Assembly: GCA_900541335.1 (NCBI GenBank)
Contig: UQJC01000031.1
Coordinates: 1 to 23,744 of the forward strand
Length of the DNA stretch: 23,744 bases
Source: an uncultured Prevotella sp.
GTDB lineage: Bacteria; Bacteroidota; Bacteroidia; Bacteroidales; Bacteroidaceae
Direction: 5' to 3'
A program made the position numbers and the translations under genes. Shown here one piece after another: positions 1 through 8,595 of the stretch. The notes under the pieces are model-generated. The model was given only the letters and a program-made list of their open reading frames with translations, had not been told where the DNA came from and searched no databases. Every line of letters starts with the position of its first letter. Within the stretch, counting starts at the first letter, position 1.

Positions 1-1433
1 GCCATCTGGTCACCGTCGAAGTCGGCGTTGAATGCCGTACATGCCAACGGGTGAAGCTGAATAGCCTTACCTTCGATCATCTTAGGCTGGAAGGCCTGGA
101 TACCGAGACGGTGAAGGGTCGGTGCACGGTTGAGGAGCACAGGGTGACCCATCATCACGTGTTCAAGGATATCCCAAATAATCGGTTCACGACGGTCAAC
201 AATCTTCTTCGCACTCTTCACCGTCTTCACGATACCGCGCTCAATGAGCTTACGAATGATAAACGGCTTATAGAGCTCAGCAGCCATCAATTTCGGCAAA
301 CCGCATTCGCCCATCTTGAGTTCCGGACCAACGACGATAACCGAACGGGCTGAATAGTCCACACGCTTACCGAGAAGGTTCTGACGGAAACGGCCCTGCT
401 TACCCTTCAATGAGTCTGAGAGTGACTTCAAGGGGCGGTTGCTGTCGCTCTTGACAGCTGAACTCTTACGTGAGTTGTCAAAGAGGCTATCGACAGCTTC
501 CTGAAGCATACGCTTCTCGTTACGGAGAATCACTTCAGGAGCCTTGATTTCGAGCAAACGCTTCAGACGGTTGTTACGGATAAGAACACGACGGTAAAGG
601 TCGTTCAAGTCGGAAGTAGCGAAACGGCCACCATCGAGGGGAACGAGCGGACGCAAATCAGGAGGAGTCACAGGGATCACCTTCATAATCATCCACTCGG
701 GTTTATTGCGCTCACGGCTTGCACGGAAAGACTCTACAACCTGCAAGCGCTTGAGGGCTTCGTTCTTACGCTGCATAGACGTGTCAGAGTTGGCACGGTC
801 ACGCAATTCGTAAGAAAGGCTGTCCAAGTCGATACGGGTCAAGAGGTCATAGATAGCCTCGGCACCCATCTTGGCAATAAACTTATTGGGGTCGCTATCC
901 TCCAGATATTGGTTGTCCTTCGGAAGCTTCTTGAGCAAATCGAGGTATTCGTCCTCAGTCAACAGGTCGTTTTGAGCGACCTCGTCAGCCAACACACCCG
1001 GCTGAATGACAACATAACGCTCGTAATAGATAATCGTGTCGAGCTTCTTGGTAGGAATTCCGAGCAGATAACCCATCTTATTGGGGAGCGAACGGAAATA
1101 CCAGATATGTGCTACGGGCACAACCAACTGGATGTGACCGGCACGCTCACGACGTACCTTCTTTTCAGTAACTTCTACACCGCAACGGTCGCAGACAATT
1201 CCTTTATAACGGATGCGCTTGTATTTACCGCAATGGCATTCGTAGTCCTTCGTCGGACCAAAAATGCGTTCGCAGAACAAGCCGTCACGCTCGGGCTTAT
1301 AGGTGCGGTAGTTGATGGTTTCGGGCTTCAACACCTCACCGTACGAATTCGCCATGATCTCTTCGGGAGAAGCCAGACCAATGGTGATCTTCGTAAAGTT
1401 ACTCTTTATCTTATTATCTCTTTTAAATGCCAT
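1..1433 (-). CDS. rpoC: RNA polymerase beta' subunit RpoC (N-terminal part, cut by window edge)
   Basis: This is the largest RNA polymerase subunit, which carries the catalytic magnesium site. Translation from the ATG at 1433 begins MAFKRDNKIKSNFTKITIGL and stays open for 477 codons to the window edge. The N-terminal zinc ribbon is visible as CxC...CxxC at residues 66, 68, 81 and 84. The last residues in the window are NADFDGDQM, so the active-site NADFDGD motif (Asp 471, 473 and 475) is present but everything after it lies outside. The gene follows rpoB on the same strand after a 121-nt gap that holds a large stem-loop. Roughly two thirds of a normal Bacteroidetes RpoC is missing only because the window ends here. 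The identification is secure. Confidence 0.98.
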   Translation of the reverse strand, partial: MAFKRDNKIKSNFTKITIGLASPEEIMANSYGEVLKPETINYRTYKPERDGLFCERIFGPTKDYECHCGKYKRIRYKGIVCDRCGVEVTEKKVRRERAGHIQLVVPVAHIWYFRSLPNKMGYLLGIPTKKLDTIIYYERYVVIQPGVLADEVAQNDLLTEDEYLDLLKKLPKDNQYLEDSDPNKFIAKMGAEAIYDLLTRIDLDSLSYELRDRANSDTSMQRKNEALKRLQVVESFRASRERNKPEWMIMKVIPVTPPDLRPLVPLDGGRFATSDLNDLYRRVLIRNNRLKRLLEIKAPEVILRNEKRMLQEAVDSLFDNSRKSSAVKSDSNRPLKSLSDSLKGKQGRFRQNLLGKRVDYSARSVIVVGPELKMGECGLPKLMAAELYKPFIIRKLIERGIVKTVKSAKKIVDRREPIIWDILEHVMMGHPVLLNRAPTLHRLGIQAFQPKMIEGKAIQLHPLACTAFNADFDGDQM

Positions 1434-1465
1434 TGTTATAAGGATTGAAGATGTGGGGAGTCATT

Positions 1466-1551
1466 TGAATCTGAAGTCCGGAGTTTACAAGCATCCCGAT
1501 GCAATAGAAAAATGCGCAAGGAGACGCTTGTAAACGTCCGACTCCGATTCA
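1466..1551 (-). other. Long imperfect stem-loop between rpoB and rpoC
   Basis: The inner arms are a perfect 10-bp inverted repeat, GTTTACAAGC (1483-1492) against GCTTGTAAAC (1526-1535). Pairing continues outward with small bulges through GTCCGGA/TCCGAC-like segments to TGAATC (1466-1471) against GATTCA (1546-1551), about 24 pairs in all. No T-run follows on the minus strand, so it does not look like a terminator. An RNA-processing or translation-control element in the rpoBC message is possible. The role is inferred. Confidence 0.5.
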
Positions 1552-1554
1552 GTC

Positions 1555-4500
1555 TTAATCGAGCGTTACGCTCAAGCCCAAGCCACGGAGTTCGTGGAGC
1601 AATACGTTGAGCGATTCGGGAATACCTGGCGTAGGCATGGGATCACCCTTGACAATCGCTTCATATGCCTTCGCACGACCCGTCACGTCATCAGACTTAA
1701 TGGTGAGGATTTCCTGGAGTACATGTGAAGCACCGAATGCCTCGATAGCCCAGACCTCCATCTCACCAAAACGCTGACCACCAAACTGTGCCTTACCACC
1801 AAGCGGCTGTTGCGTAATCAGTGAGTACGGACCGATGGAACGAGCGTGCATCTTGTCTTCGACCATGTGACCCAACTTCAACATGTAGGTCACACCCACC
1901 GTTGCCTTCTGGTCAAATGCTTCACCCGTACCACCATCGTACAACTGGGTAGAACAGTAACGGGGAAGACCTGCCTTGTCGGTCCACTCGCACAAGTCTT
2001 CCAACTTAGCACCATCGAAAATCGGCGTGGCAAACTTCACACCAAGCTTACGGCCAGCTGCACCGAGAACGGCTTCAAAGATCTGGCCCAAGTTCATACG
2101 TGAAGGCACACCCAGCGGGTTCAGCACGATATCAACCGGCGTACCGTCTTCGAGGAACGGCATATCTTCCTGACGAACAATCTTCGAAACAATACCCTTG
2201 TTACCGTGACGACCTGCCATCTTATCGCCGACACCAATCTTACGCTTCTTAGCTACGTAAACCTTAGCCTGCTGGATGATACCAGAAGGAAGGTCATCAC
2301 CGATGGTGAGGGCAAACTTCTTACGCTTCAATTGTGCATCGAGCTGATTGAACTTCTTCAAGTAGTTGATGACCAACTTACGAACCAAGGTGTTCGTATG
2401 TTCATCGTCTGTCCAGCCACGCAATTCAACCGAAGCAAAATCGAGCGTATCGAGGAGGTTGCGAGAGAACTTCGAACCAGCGGCAATCAGTTCAGAACCT
2501 ACGTTATCCTTGATACCCATTGACTCCTTGTCGCTAATCAGGGCCATGAGTTTGTCGAGCAATACACCCTTCAAGTCAGCAACCTGCTTGCTGAAGTCGT
2601 CATCAAGCTTCTGGAGCGTGACCTTATCGGCAGCCTTCGAGCTACGCGTCTTCTGTACGCGGGCAAAGAGGCGCTTGTTGATAACCACACCCGAGAGCGA
2701 GGGATTGGCCTTCAAGGAAGCATCCTTCACGTCGCCAGCCTTATCACCGAAGATTGCACGAAGCAACTTCTCTTCCGGCGTCGGGTCACTCTCACCCTTC
2801 GGCGTAATCTTACCGATCATGATGTCACCCGGAGCAATGCGCGCACCGATACGTACAATACCGTTTGCGTCGAGGTCCTTGGTTGCGTCCTCACTGACAT
2901 TGGGAATGTCGTTGGTGAACTCTTCCATACCGCGCTTCGTTTCACGCACTTCGAGAGAGAACTCATCAACGTGAACAGAAGTCAAGACGTCCTCACGAAC
3001 CATACGCTCGTTAAGTACGATAGCATCCTCATAGTTGTAACCCTTCCAAGGCATGTATGCCACGAGCAAGTTACGACCGAGTGCCAACTCACCATTCTCC
3101 GTTGCGTAACCTTCAGTCAGGATATCACCCTTCTTGACACGCTGTCCCTTTTCGCAAATCGGACGGAGGTCAATGGTCATATTCTGGTTGGTACGGCGGA
3201 ACTTAGGAATGATGTATTCTTTTACGTTCGAATCGAAGCTGATGAAATCCTCTTCTTCCGTACGGTCATAAGCAATGCGAATCGTCGTTGCATCAACGTA
3301 CTCAATCTCACCTTCGCCTTCAGCGGTAATCATCGTACGAGAATCTTCGCAAACCTGCTTTTCGATACCCGTACCTACGATAGGCGCTTCACTGCGAATC
3401 AAAGGAACTGCCTGGCGCATCATGTTCGATCCCATCAATGCACGGTGGGCGTCGTCGTGTTCCAAGAACGGAATCAACGAAGCTGCGATAGAGGCAATCT
3501 GCTGCGGAGCCACGTCCATCAATTCAACTTCCGAGGGAGAAACAACGGGATAGTCGGCATCCTGACGACACTTTACTTTGTCACGGATGAAGGTACCGTC
3601 GTCATTCAACGGAGCGTTACCCTGGCCGATAATCTTCTCTTCCTCTTCTTCTGCTGAAAGGTAAACAACATGGTCATTATCAAGGTCTACAACTGAGTTT
3701 TCAACCTTACGATACGGCGTCTCGATGAATCCGAGTTCGTCAATCTTGGCATAAACACAGAGAGAAGAAATCAAACCAATGTTCGGACCTTCCGGAGACT
3801 CAATCGGACAAAGACGACCGTAGTGCGTATAGTGTACGTCTCGCACCTCGAAACCGGCACGCTCACGAGAGAGACCGCCAGGACCAAGAGCAGAGAGACG
3901 ACGCTTATGCGTAACCTCTGCCAAGGGGTTCGTCTGGTCCATGAACTGTGACAAAGCGTTCGTACCGAAGAACGAGTTGATGACGCTTGAAATGGTCTTC
4001 GCGTTAATCAAGTCGGTCGGCGTGAAGACTTCATTGTCACGCACGTTCATGCGCTCACGGATGGTACGGCTCATACGCGCCAAACCGATGGCAAACTGGT
4101 TAGAAAGCTGTTCGCCTACCGTACGCACACGACGATTACTCAAGTGGTCGATATCATCGACTGTAGCCTTTGAGTTGATCAACTCAACCAAGTACTTGAT
4201 AATCTCAATGATGTCCTCGCGCGTCAACACGCGTACATCCATCTCGGTACTCAAGTTGAGCTTCTTGTTGATACGGTAACGACCTACTTCGCCCAAATCA
4301 TAACGCTTTTCTGAGAAGAAAAGGTTGTTGATAACTTCGCGTGCAGAAGCATCATCAGCAGGGTCAGCATTACGCAACTGACGATAGATAAAGAGCACTG
4401 CCTCCTTCTCTGAGTTAGAGGGGTCCTTCTGCAACGTGTTAAAGATGATCGAGTAGTCTGAAGAAGAAGCCTCTTCGTGGTGAACGAGGATGCTTTGTGC

Positions 4501-5367
4501 ACCTGAATCGATGATATCTTCGATGTCCTCAGCTTCTATGATGGTCTCACGATCCATCACCACCTGGTTACGCTCGATAGATACTACTTCACCGGTATCC
4601 TCATCGACGAAGTCTTCTACCCAGCTCTTGAGCACACGGGCAGCCAACTTGCGACCAATTACCTTCTTGAGGTTCGACTTGTTAACCTTGATTTCCTCAG
4701 CAAGGTTGAAGATCTGAAGGATATCCTTATCGGTTTCATAACCGATGGCACGGAGCAACGTCGTTACGGGCAACTTCTTCTTACGGTCAATATACGCATA
4801 CATCACGTTATTGATGTCCGTAGCAAATTCAATCCAAGAACCCTTGAACGGAATGATTCTTGCAGAATAAAGTTGCGTACCGTTTGCGTGAACGCTTGAA
4901 CCGAAGAACACACCGGGCGAACGGTGGAGCTGTGAAACAACTACACGCTCAGCGCCGTTGATGATAAACGTACCGTTGTCAGACATGTAAGGGATAGAAC
5001 CCAAGAACACATCCTGAACGACGGTATCAAAGTCCTCGTGATCAGGGTCAGTACAATAAAGTTTGAGTTTAGCCTTGAGAGGCACACAGTAAGTAAGTCC
5101 GCGCTCCAGACACTCCTGAATTGAGTAACGAGGTTCATCGATATAGTAGTCAATGAACTCCAATACAAAGTTGTTGCGAGTATCAGCGATAGGGAAATTC
5201 TCCGCAAAAACTTTGTACAGGCCATCATTCTTACGCAATTCACTGGGAGTATCGAGCTGCAGAAAATCTTTGAAAGACTTTAACTGTACGTCCAAGAAAT
5301 CAGGATAAGGCATCGGATTCTTGACGGACGCAAAGTTTACACGTTGATTGATTACTCTGGAAGACAT
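1555..5367 (-). CDS. rpoB: RNA polymerase beta subunit RpoB
   Basis: This is the second large subunit of core RNA polymerase, forming part of the active centre and the rifampicin pocket. From the ATG at 5367 the protein is 1270 residues, the expected Bacteroidetes length, and starts MSSRVINQRVNFAS like its relatives. An upstream in-frame TTG at 5415 would add 16 residues with no family match, so I reject it. The rifampicin-resistance region is at residues 473-499 (SQFMDQTNPLAEVTHKRR then LSALGPGGL) and shows wild-type residues at the usual resistance positions, so rifampicin sensitivity is inferred. The C-terminal half carries GDKMAGRHGNKG. An attenuator-like hairpin separates it from rplL, and it is followed by rpoC. 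The stop is TAA. Confidence 0.98.
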   Translation of the reverse strand: MSSRVINQRVNFASVKNPMPYPDFLDVQLKSFKDFLQLDTPSELRKNDGLYKVFAENFPIADTRNNFVLEFIDYYIDEPRYSIQECLERGLTYCVPLKAKLKLYCTDPDHEDFDTVVQDVFLGSIPYMSDNGTFIINGAERVVVSQLHRSPGVFFGSSVHANGTQLYSARIIPFKGSWIEFATDINNVMYAYIDRKKKLPVTTLLRAIGYETDKDILQIFNLAEEIKVNKSNLKKVIGRKLAARVLKSWVEDFVDEDTGEVVSIERNQVVMDRETIIEAEDIEDIIDSGAQSILVHHEEASSSDYSIIFNTLQKDPSNSEKEAVLFIYRQLRNADPADDASAREVINNLFFSEKRYDLGEVGRYRINKKLNLSTEMDVRVLTREDIIEIIKYLVELINSKATVDDIDHLSNRRVRTVGEQLSNQFAIGLARMSRTIRERMNVRDNEVFTPTDLINAKTISSVINSFFGTNALSQFMDQTNPLAEVTHKRRLSALGPGGLSRERAGFEVRDVHYTHYGRLCPIESPEGPNIGLISSLCVYAKIDELGFIETPYRKVENSVVDLDNDHVVYLSAEEEEEKIIGQGNAPLNDDGTFIRDKVKCRQDADYPVVSPSEVELMDVAPQQIASIAASLIPFLEHDDAHRALMGSNMMRQAVPLIRSEAPIVGTGIEKQVCEDSRTMITAEGEGEIEYVDATTIRIAYDRTEEEDFISFDSNVKEYIIPKFRRTNQNMTIDLRPICEKGQRVKKGDILTEGYATENGELALGRNLLVAYMPWKGYNYEDAIVLNERMVREDVLTSVHVDEFSLEVRETKRGMEEFTNDIPNVSEDATKDLDANGIVRIGARIAPGDIMIGKITPKGESDPTPEEKLLRAIFGDKAGDVKDASLKANPSLSGVVINKRLFARVQKTRSSKAADKVTLQKLDDDFSKQVADLKGVLLDKLMALISDKESMGIKDNVGSELIAAGSKFSRNLLDTLDFASVELRGWTDDEHTNTLVRKLVINYLKKFNQLDAQLKRKKFALTIGDDLPSGIIQQAKVYVAKKRKIGVGDKMAGRHGNKGIVSKIVRQEDMPFLEDGTPVDIVLNPLGVPSRMNLGQIFEAVLGAAGRKLGVKFATPIFDGAKLEDLCEWTDKAGLPRYCSTQLYDGGTGEAFDQKATVGVTYMLKLGHMVEDKMHARSIGPYSLITQQPLGGKAQFGGQRFGEMEVWAIEAFGASHVLQEILTIKSDDVTGRAKAYEAIVKGDPMPTPGIPESLNVLLHELRGLGLSVTLD

Positions 5368-5464
5368 TCGTTGAATAATTGGAGATAAACGATAAGAGAT
5401 AAAACACGGTGTCAACTATCAACCGGCTATCTCAAAAGAAAAGCGCTATAAATCAAGCAAACAG

Positions 5465-5488
5465 GTACAGACAGAGGGAAGTCTGTAC
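5465..5488 (-). promoter_or_regulatory. Second leader hairpin upstream of rpoB
   Basis: An 8-bp perfect inverted repeat, GTACAGAC (5465-5472) and GTCTGTAC (5481-5488), encloses an 8-nt loop. In the RNA the loop contains CCCUCU. That is complementary to AGAGGG in the stem of the upstream terminator-like hairpin at 5513-5545, so the two could form alternative structures. A role in tuning rpoB read-through is inference only. Confidence 0.45.
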
Positions 5489-5512
5489 GCTCGAAACATA
5501 TAGACGCAAAAA

Positions 5513-5545
5513 GGTTATGAACCCTCTACCAGAGGATTCATAACC
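5513..5545 (-). terminator. Attenuator-like terminator between rplL and rpoB
   Basis: Arms GGTTATGAA (5513-5521) and TTCATAACC (5537-5545) form a 9-bp stem, topped after one mismatch by CCTCT/AGAGG. On the minus strand it is followed at once by TTTTTGCG. This has the form of an intrinsic terminator and lies 25 nt after the rplL stop and about 145 nt before rpoB. In Escherichia coli a partial terminator in the same gap keeps beta below L7/L12 levels, and the same logic is likely here. Confidence 0.75.
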
Positions 5546-5570
5546 ATATCCCTTGAAAGGGGTTAGCTTA

Positions 5571-5948
5571 TTATGCGAGTTCTACTTCAGCACCAGCCTC
5601 TTCGAGAGCCTTCTTGAGTGCTTCAGCTTCTTCCTTAGCAACGCCTTCCTTAACCTTGCTGGGAGCACCGTCAACGATGTCCTTAGCTTCCTTCAAACCG
5701 AGGCCGCAGTGTTCCTTAACAGCCTTAACTACCTGAAGCTTAGCAGCACCTGCGCTCTTGAGAACTACGTCGAATGAAGTCTTCTCTTCAGCAGCAGCAG
5801 CGCCACCTGCAACGGGGCCTGCAGCAACAGCTACAGCAGCAGCAGCGGGTTCAATACCATATTCCTCCTTGAGGATCGTTGCCAACTCGTTTACTTCCTT
5901 CACTGTCAAATTAACCAATTCTTCAGCGATAGCTTTGATATCTGCCAT
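5571..5948 (-). CDS. rplL: 50S ribosomal protein bL12 (L7/L12)
   Basis: This is the stalk protein of the large ribosomal subunit. Multiple dimers bind L10 and recruit elongation factors such as EF-Tu and EF-G. The 125-residue product has the usual three parts: an N-terminal dimerisation helix (MADIKAIAEELVNLTVKE), an alanine- and glycine-rich hinge around residues 35-55, and a C-terminal factor-binding domain with the typical KxxxxIVD-like segment GLKEAKDIVDGAPSKVKEG. It lies 68 nt downstream of rplJ, its binding partner, and is followed by the attenuator-like hairpin before rpoB. Length and sequence are normal. Confidence 0.98.
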   Translation of the reverse strand: MADIKAIAEELVNLTVKEVNELATILKEEYGIEPAAAAVAVAAGPVAGGAAAAEEKTSFDVVLKSAGAAKLQVVKAVKEHCGLGLKEAKDIVDGAPSKVKEGVAKEEAEALKKALEEAGAEVELA

Positions 5949-6016
5949 TTTCTTAAATGTATTTGTTTTGTTTGTAATCAGAATTTATTTGAGAAATTCG
6001 GCTGACCAACCGATTT

Positions 6017-6535
6017 TTATTCGGGGCGTTCACCCAGGGTCTTAAGCACACCGTGAATCGTTTGGCCTGCACCTTGGAGGGCAGAAATAACGTTCTTGGC
6101 AGGTGATTGGAGCAAGGCAACAACTTCGGCAATAACCTCGTTCTTGCTCTTGATAGCGCAGAGGGTTTCGAGCTGATCGGCTCCAACATAGAAACCTTCT
6201 TCTGCATAAGCAGCCTTCAAGCCGGGGATACCGTCCTTGGTCGTCTCCTTAATCAACTTAGCAGGAGCGTTGGCAGTCTGGCAGAAGAATACAGCAGTCG
6301 TACCCTTGAGGCAATCGTAGAGGGGAGAGTAATCAATCTCAGCTGCTTCGAAAGCCTTGTGCAAAAGCGTATTCTTAACTACGACCATCTTGATTTCGCT
6401 AGCGAAGCACTTACGGCGCAGGTCAGAAGTAGCCTGTGCGTTCATACCCGTAACGTCAACGAGATAGAAGTGTGCGTATTCTTTGAGTTTTTCACCGAGT
6501 TGCTCGATGATGATAGCTTTATCTTCCTTCTTCAT
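6017..6535 (-). CDS. rplJ: 50S ribosomal protein uL10
   Basis: L10 anchors the L7/L12 stalk to 23S rRNA near the L11 site. The 172-residue product starts MKKEDKAIIIEQLGEKLKE and contains the family core LRRKCFASEIKMVVVKNTLL, with the C-terminal helix (residues about 135-165) that binds L12 dimers. It starts 14 nt after the rplA stop and ends 68 nt before rplL, so rplJ and rplL are likely co-translated from one message. In many bacteria L10 with L12 binds the rplJ leader to repress its own translation. With only a 14-nt gap here, such a site would have to overlap the end of rplA, and I cannot identify it. Confidence 0.98.
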   Translation of the reverse strand: MKKEDKAIIIEQLGEKLKEYAHFYLVDVTGMNAQATSDLRRKCFASEIKMVVVKNTLLHKAFEAAEIDYSPLYDCLKGTTAVFFCQTANAPAKLIKETTKDGIPGLKAAYAEEGFYVGADQLETLCAIKSKNEVIAEVVALLQSPAKNVISALQGAGQTIHGVLKTLGERPE

Positions 6536-6549
6536 GATTCAATTCAGTT

Positions 6550-7248
6550 TTAGATTTCTTCTACAGACTTAGGATCAATCTTGATACCCTTGCTCATGGT
6601 AGAGGAAAGATAAATACTCTTGATATACGTACCCTTAGCAGCCGTAGGCTTGAGCTTGATAATGGTAGCGATAAATTCCTTCGCATTACCATAAATCTGC
6701 TCGGGAGTGAAAGATACCTTACCGATTGACGTGTGAACGATACCCGTCTTGTCAACCTTAAAGTCGATCTTACCCTGCTTTACCTCGCGGACAGCCTTGG
6801 CAACATCCATAGTTACAGTACCACTCTTGGGGTTCGGCATCAATCCACGGGGACCGAGTACACGACCGAGGGCACCAATCTTACCCATGATGGCGGGCAT
6901 CGTGATGATTACATCAATATCCGTCCAACCACCTTTGATTTTCTCAATATATTCATCGAGACCTACATAGTCAGCGCCTGCTTCTTTTGCAGCAGCTTCG
7001 GCATCGGGAGTACAGAGGCAGAGCACACGTACTTGCTTACCAGTTCCGTTGGGAAGTGAAACTACGCCACGAACCATCTGGTTTGCCTTACGGGGGTCTA
7101 CGCCCAAACGTACATCGATATCTACAGAAGCGTCAAACTTGGTAGTAGTGATTTCCTTTACCAAAGCTGCAGCTTCCTTCAAAGAATAAGCCTTCCCTGC
7201 TTCAATCTTTTCAGCGACTAACTTCTGATTTTTTGTCAGTTTACTCAT
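6550..7248 (-). CDS. rplA: 50S ribosomal protein uL1
   Basis: L1 forms the mobile stalk next to the ribosomal E site and in many bacteria represses its own operon by binding the rplK leader. The 232-residue product starts MSKLTKNQKLVAEKIEAGKA and contains the family signature region around residues 110-140 (IMGKIGALGRVLGPRGLMPN) followed by PKSGTVT. It begins 19 nt after the rplK stop on the same strand and is followed 14 nt later by rplJ, so the four ribosomal protein genes form one unit. Length and ends are typical. Confidence 0.98.
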   Translation of the reverse strand: MSKLTKNQKLVAEKIEAGKAYSLKEAAALVKEITTTKFDASVDIDVRLGVDPRKANQMVRGVVSLPNGTGKQVRVLCLCTPDAEAAAKEAGADYVGLDEYIEKIKGGWTDIDVIITMPAIMGKIGALGRVLGPRGLMPNPKSGTVTMDVAKAVREVKQGKIDFKVDKTGIVHTSIGKVSFTPEQIYGNAKEFIATIIKLKPTAAKGTYIKSIYLSSTMSKGIKIDPKSVEEI

Positions 7249-7267
7249 TGTTCAAATTGAAGTTTAA

Positions 7268-7708
7268 TTATTCACCAGGGAAGTCACCCTTTACCGTGAT
7301 ACCCATACTGCGGGCAGTACCTGCCACCAAACGCATTGCACTTTCTACTGTGAAGCAATTCAAGTCGGGCATCTTGTCTTCTGCAATTGCCTTAACCTGA
7401 TCCCAAGTAATCTCAGCGATCTTGTTACGGTTAGGCGCGGCAGAACCGCTCTTCTTTTTGGCTGCTTCCAGCAATTGAATTGCTACAGGAGGAGTCTTAA
7501 CTACGAAAGAGAAAGACTTGTCATTATAATAAGTAATGACAACCGGCAATACCTTACCAGCCTTGTCCTGCGTTCTGGCGTTGAACTGCTTGCAGAAATC
7601 CATGATGTTGATACCCTTAGAACCCAACGCGGGACCTACGGGAGGTGATGGATTTGCAGCGCCGCCCTTAATCTGTAATTTGATTAATCCAGCAACTTCT
7701 TTAGCCAT
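7268..7708 (-). CDS. rplK: 50S ribosomal protein uL11
   Basis: L11 binds the GTPase-associated centre of 23S rRNA and takes part in factor-dependent GTP hydrolysis and the stringent response. The 146-residue product begins MAKEVAGLIKLQIKGGAANP, continues with PSPPVGPALGSKGINIMDFC, and ends with the RNA-binding domain and ARSMGITVKGDFPGE. It starts 56 nt after nusG. That gap is A/T-rich on both strands and shows no clear promoter, so transcription probably reads through from nusG. The start ATG agrees with all known family members. Confidence 0.98.
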   Translation of the reverse strand: MAKEVAGLIKLQIKGGAANPSPPVGPALGSKGINIMDFCKQFNARTQDKAGKVLPVVITYYNDKSFSFVVKTPPVAIQLLEAAKKKSGSAAPNRNKIAEITWDQVKAIAEDKMPDLNCFTVESAMRLVAGTARSMGITVKGDFPGE

Positions 7709-7764
7709 TGTTATTATTAGAATTTAAAAATAGACGATAGAACTCGCGCACGTAACATATACGC

Positions 7765-8304
7765 TTATTCCTTTTCAATCTGCATAAAACCGAGGTCGAG
7801 ACCCGTGTTGCGGCCGAACACCTTAACGATGACGGTAACTTTCTTCTTTTCGTTATCCAACTTTTCGATGGTTCCCGAAAAGCCACTGAACGGTCCGTCC
7901 ACCACTTTTACACTTTCTCCTACCACATACGGAATATCGATTTCCTGGGGTGCATCCTCCAGTTCATCAACCTTTCCGAGGATACGGTTGATCTCACTCT
8001 CACGAAGGGGAGTAGGGTTATCCATACCACCCAAAAAACCCAGCACGTTAGGCGTGCTGCGTAACTCATGAATGGTCTCACCAACTAATCGTGCCTCTAC
8101 AAGAACATAGCCGGGAAGATAGAGATGTTCTTTGACAACTTGTTTGTTGCCACGAACTTGCTTCACCTTCTCGGTTGGAATGAGTACCTGCGAAACATGA
8201 CCGCCGAGGCGGCCATTCTTAATTTCAGCGTCTATGTACTCCTTTACCTTATTTTCTTTACCGCTTACAGCACGCAAAACGTACCATGCCATTTCTGCTG
8301 CCAT
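7765..8304 (-). CDS. nusG: Transcription antitermination/elongation factor NusG
   Basis: NusG binds RNA polymerase and modulates elongation, and can link it to ribosomes or Rho. The 179-residue product has the N-terminal NGN domain (WYVLRAVSGKENKVKEYID, then LIPTEKV and YLPGYVLVE) and a C-terminal KOW domain at about residues 128-160 (VGESVKVVDGPFSGFSGTIE). The first ATG at 8304 lies 6 nt after the secE stop. A second ATG four codons later (MAWYVL) is an alternative start. The secE-nusG-rplK order is conserved across most bacteria. This is the housekeeping NusG, not an UpxY/RfaH-like paralogue, judged from its position and sequence. Confidence 0.97.
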   Translation of the reverse strand: MAAEMAWYVLRAVSGKENKVKEYIDAEIKNGRLGGHVSQVLIPTEKVKQVRGNKQVVKEHLYLPGYVLVEARLVGETIHELRSTPNVLGFLGGMDNPTPLRESEINRILGKVDELEDAPQEIDIPYVVGESVKVVDGPFSGFSGTIEKLDNEKKKVTVIVKVFGRNTGLDLGFMQIEKE

Positions 8305-8310
8305 AACCGA

Positions 8311-8505
8311 CTAAACTTGAGGATAGATTAATTGCATGATTGACTCGAACGCCGTATCCATAAGGAATACCACGAGTGCTATGACGATGGAAGCTGTGAG
8401 CACAACAATCGCGCTATGAGTCAACTCCTGACGTGTAGGCCAAGTGGTCTTATGAGATAATTCGTCGTATGAATCTTTGCAAGATGCAATAATTTTCTTG
8501 AACAT
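8311..8505 (-). CDS. secE: Preprotein translocase subunit SecE
   Basis: SecE is the small essential subunit that clamps SecY in the inner-membrane translocon. I place the start at the ATG at 8505 (MFKKIIASCKDSYDELSHK), giving 64 residues, the normal size for single-span SecE proteins. A longer reading upstream runs straight through the tRNA-Trp gene and is an artefact. The conserved segment KTTWPTRQEL precedes one transmembrane helix at about residues 31-50. The gene starts only 14 nt after the 3' end of tRNA-Trp, so the tRNA must be cut out of a shared transcript. The stop is TAG, which shows that TAG ends an essential protein in this genome. Confidence 0.95.
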   Translation of the reverse strand: MFKKIIASCKDSYDELSHKTTWPTRQELTHSAIVVLTASIVIALVVFLMDTAFESIMQLIYPQV

Positions 8506-8519
8506 ATTCGTACTTTTAG

Positions 8520-8592
8520 CACGGGAAGAGAGGCTCGAACTCCCGACACCTGGTTTTGGAGACCAGTGCTCTACCAACTGAGCTATTCCCGT
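8520..8592 (-). tRNA. tRNA-Trp (anticodon CCA)
   Basis: The minus-strand sequence folds as a cloverleaf. Acceptor ACGGGAA pairs with TTCCCGT, the D-arm contains AGCTCAGTTGGTAGAGC, the anticodon loop is CTCCAAA with anticodon CCA, and the T-arm contains GTTCGAG. The discriminator is G, as expected for tryptophan. The 3' CCA is not encoded. It lies between tuf and secE, as in many bacteria. Confidence 0.97.
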
Positions 8593-8595
8593 AAG

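Noticed and set aside
5368..5415. TTG start adding 16 residues to RpoB
   Set aside because: The added residues have no family similarity, and the ATG at 5367 gives the normal N-terminus.
8506..8577. Longer N-terminus for SecE starting at 8577
   Set aside because: The extra 24 residues are a translation of tRNA-Trp. The family start is MFKKI at 8505.
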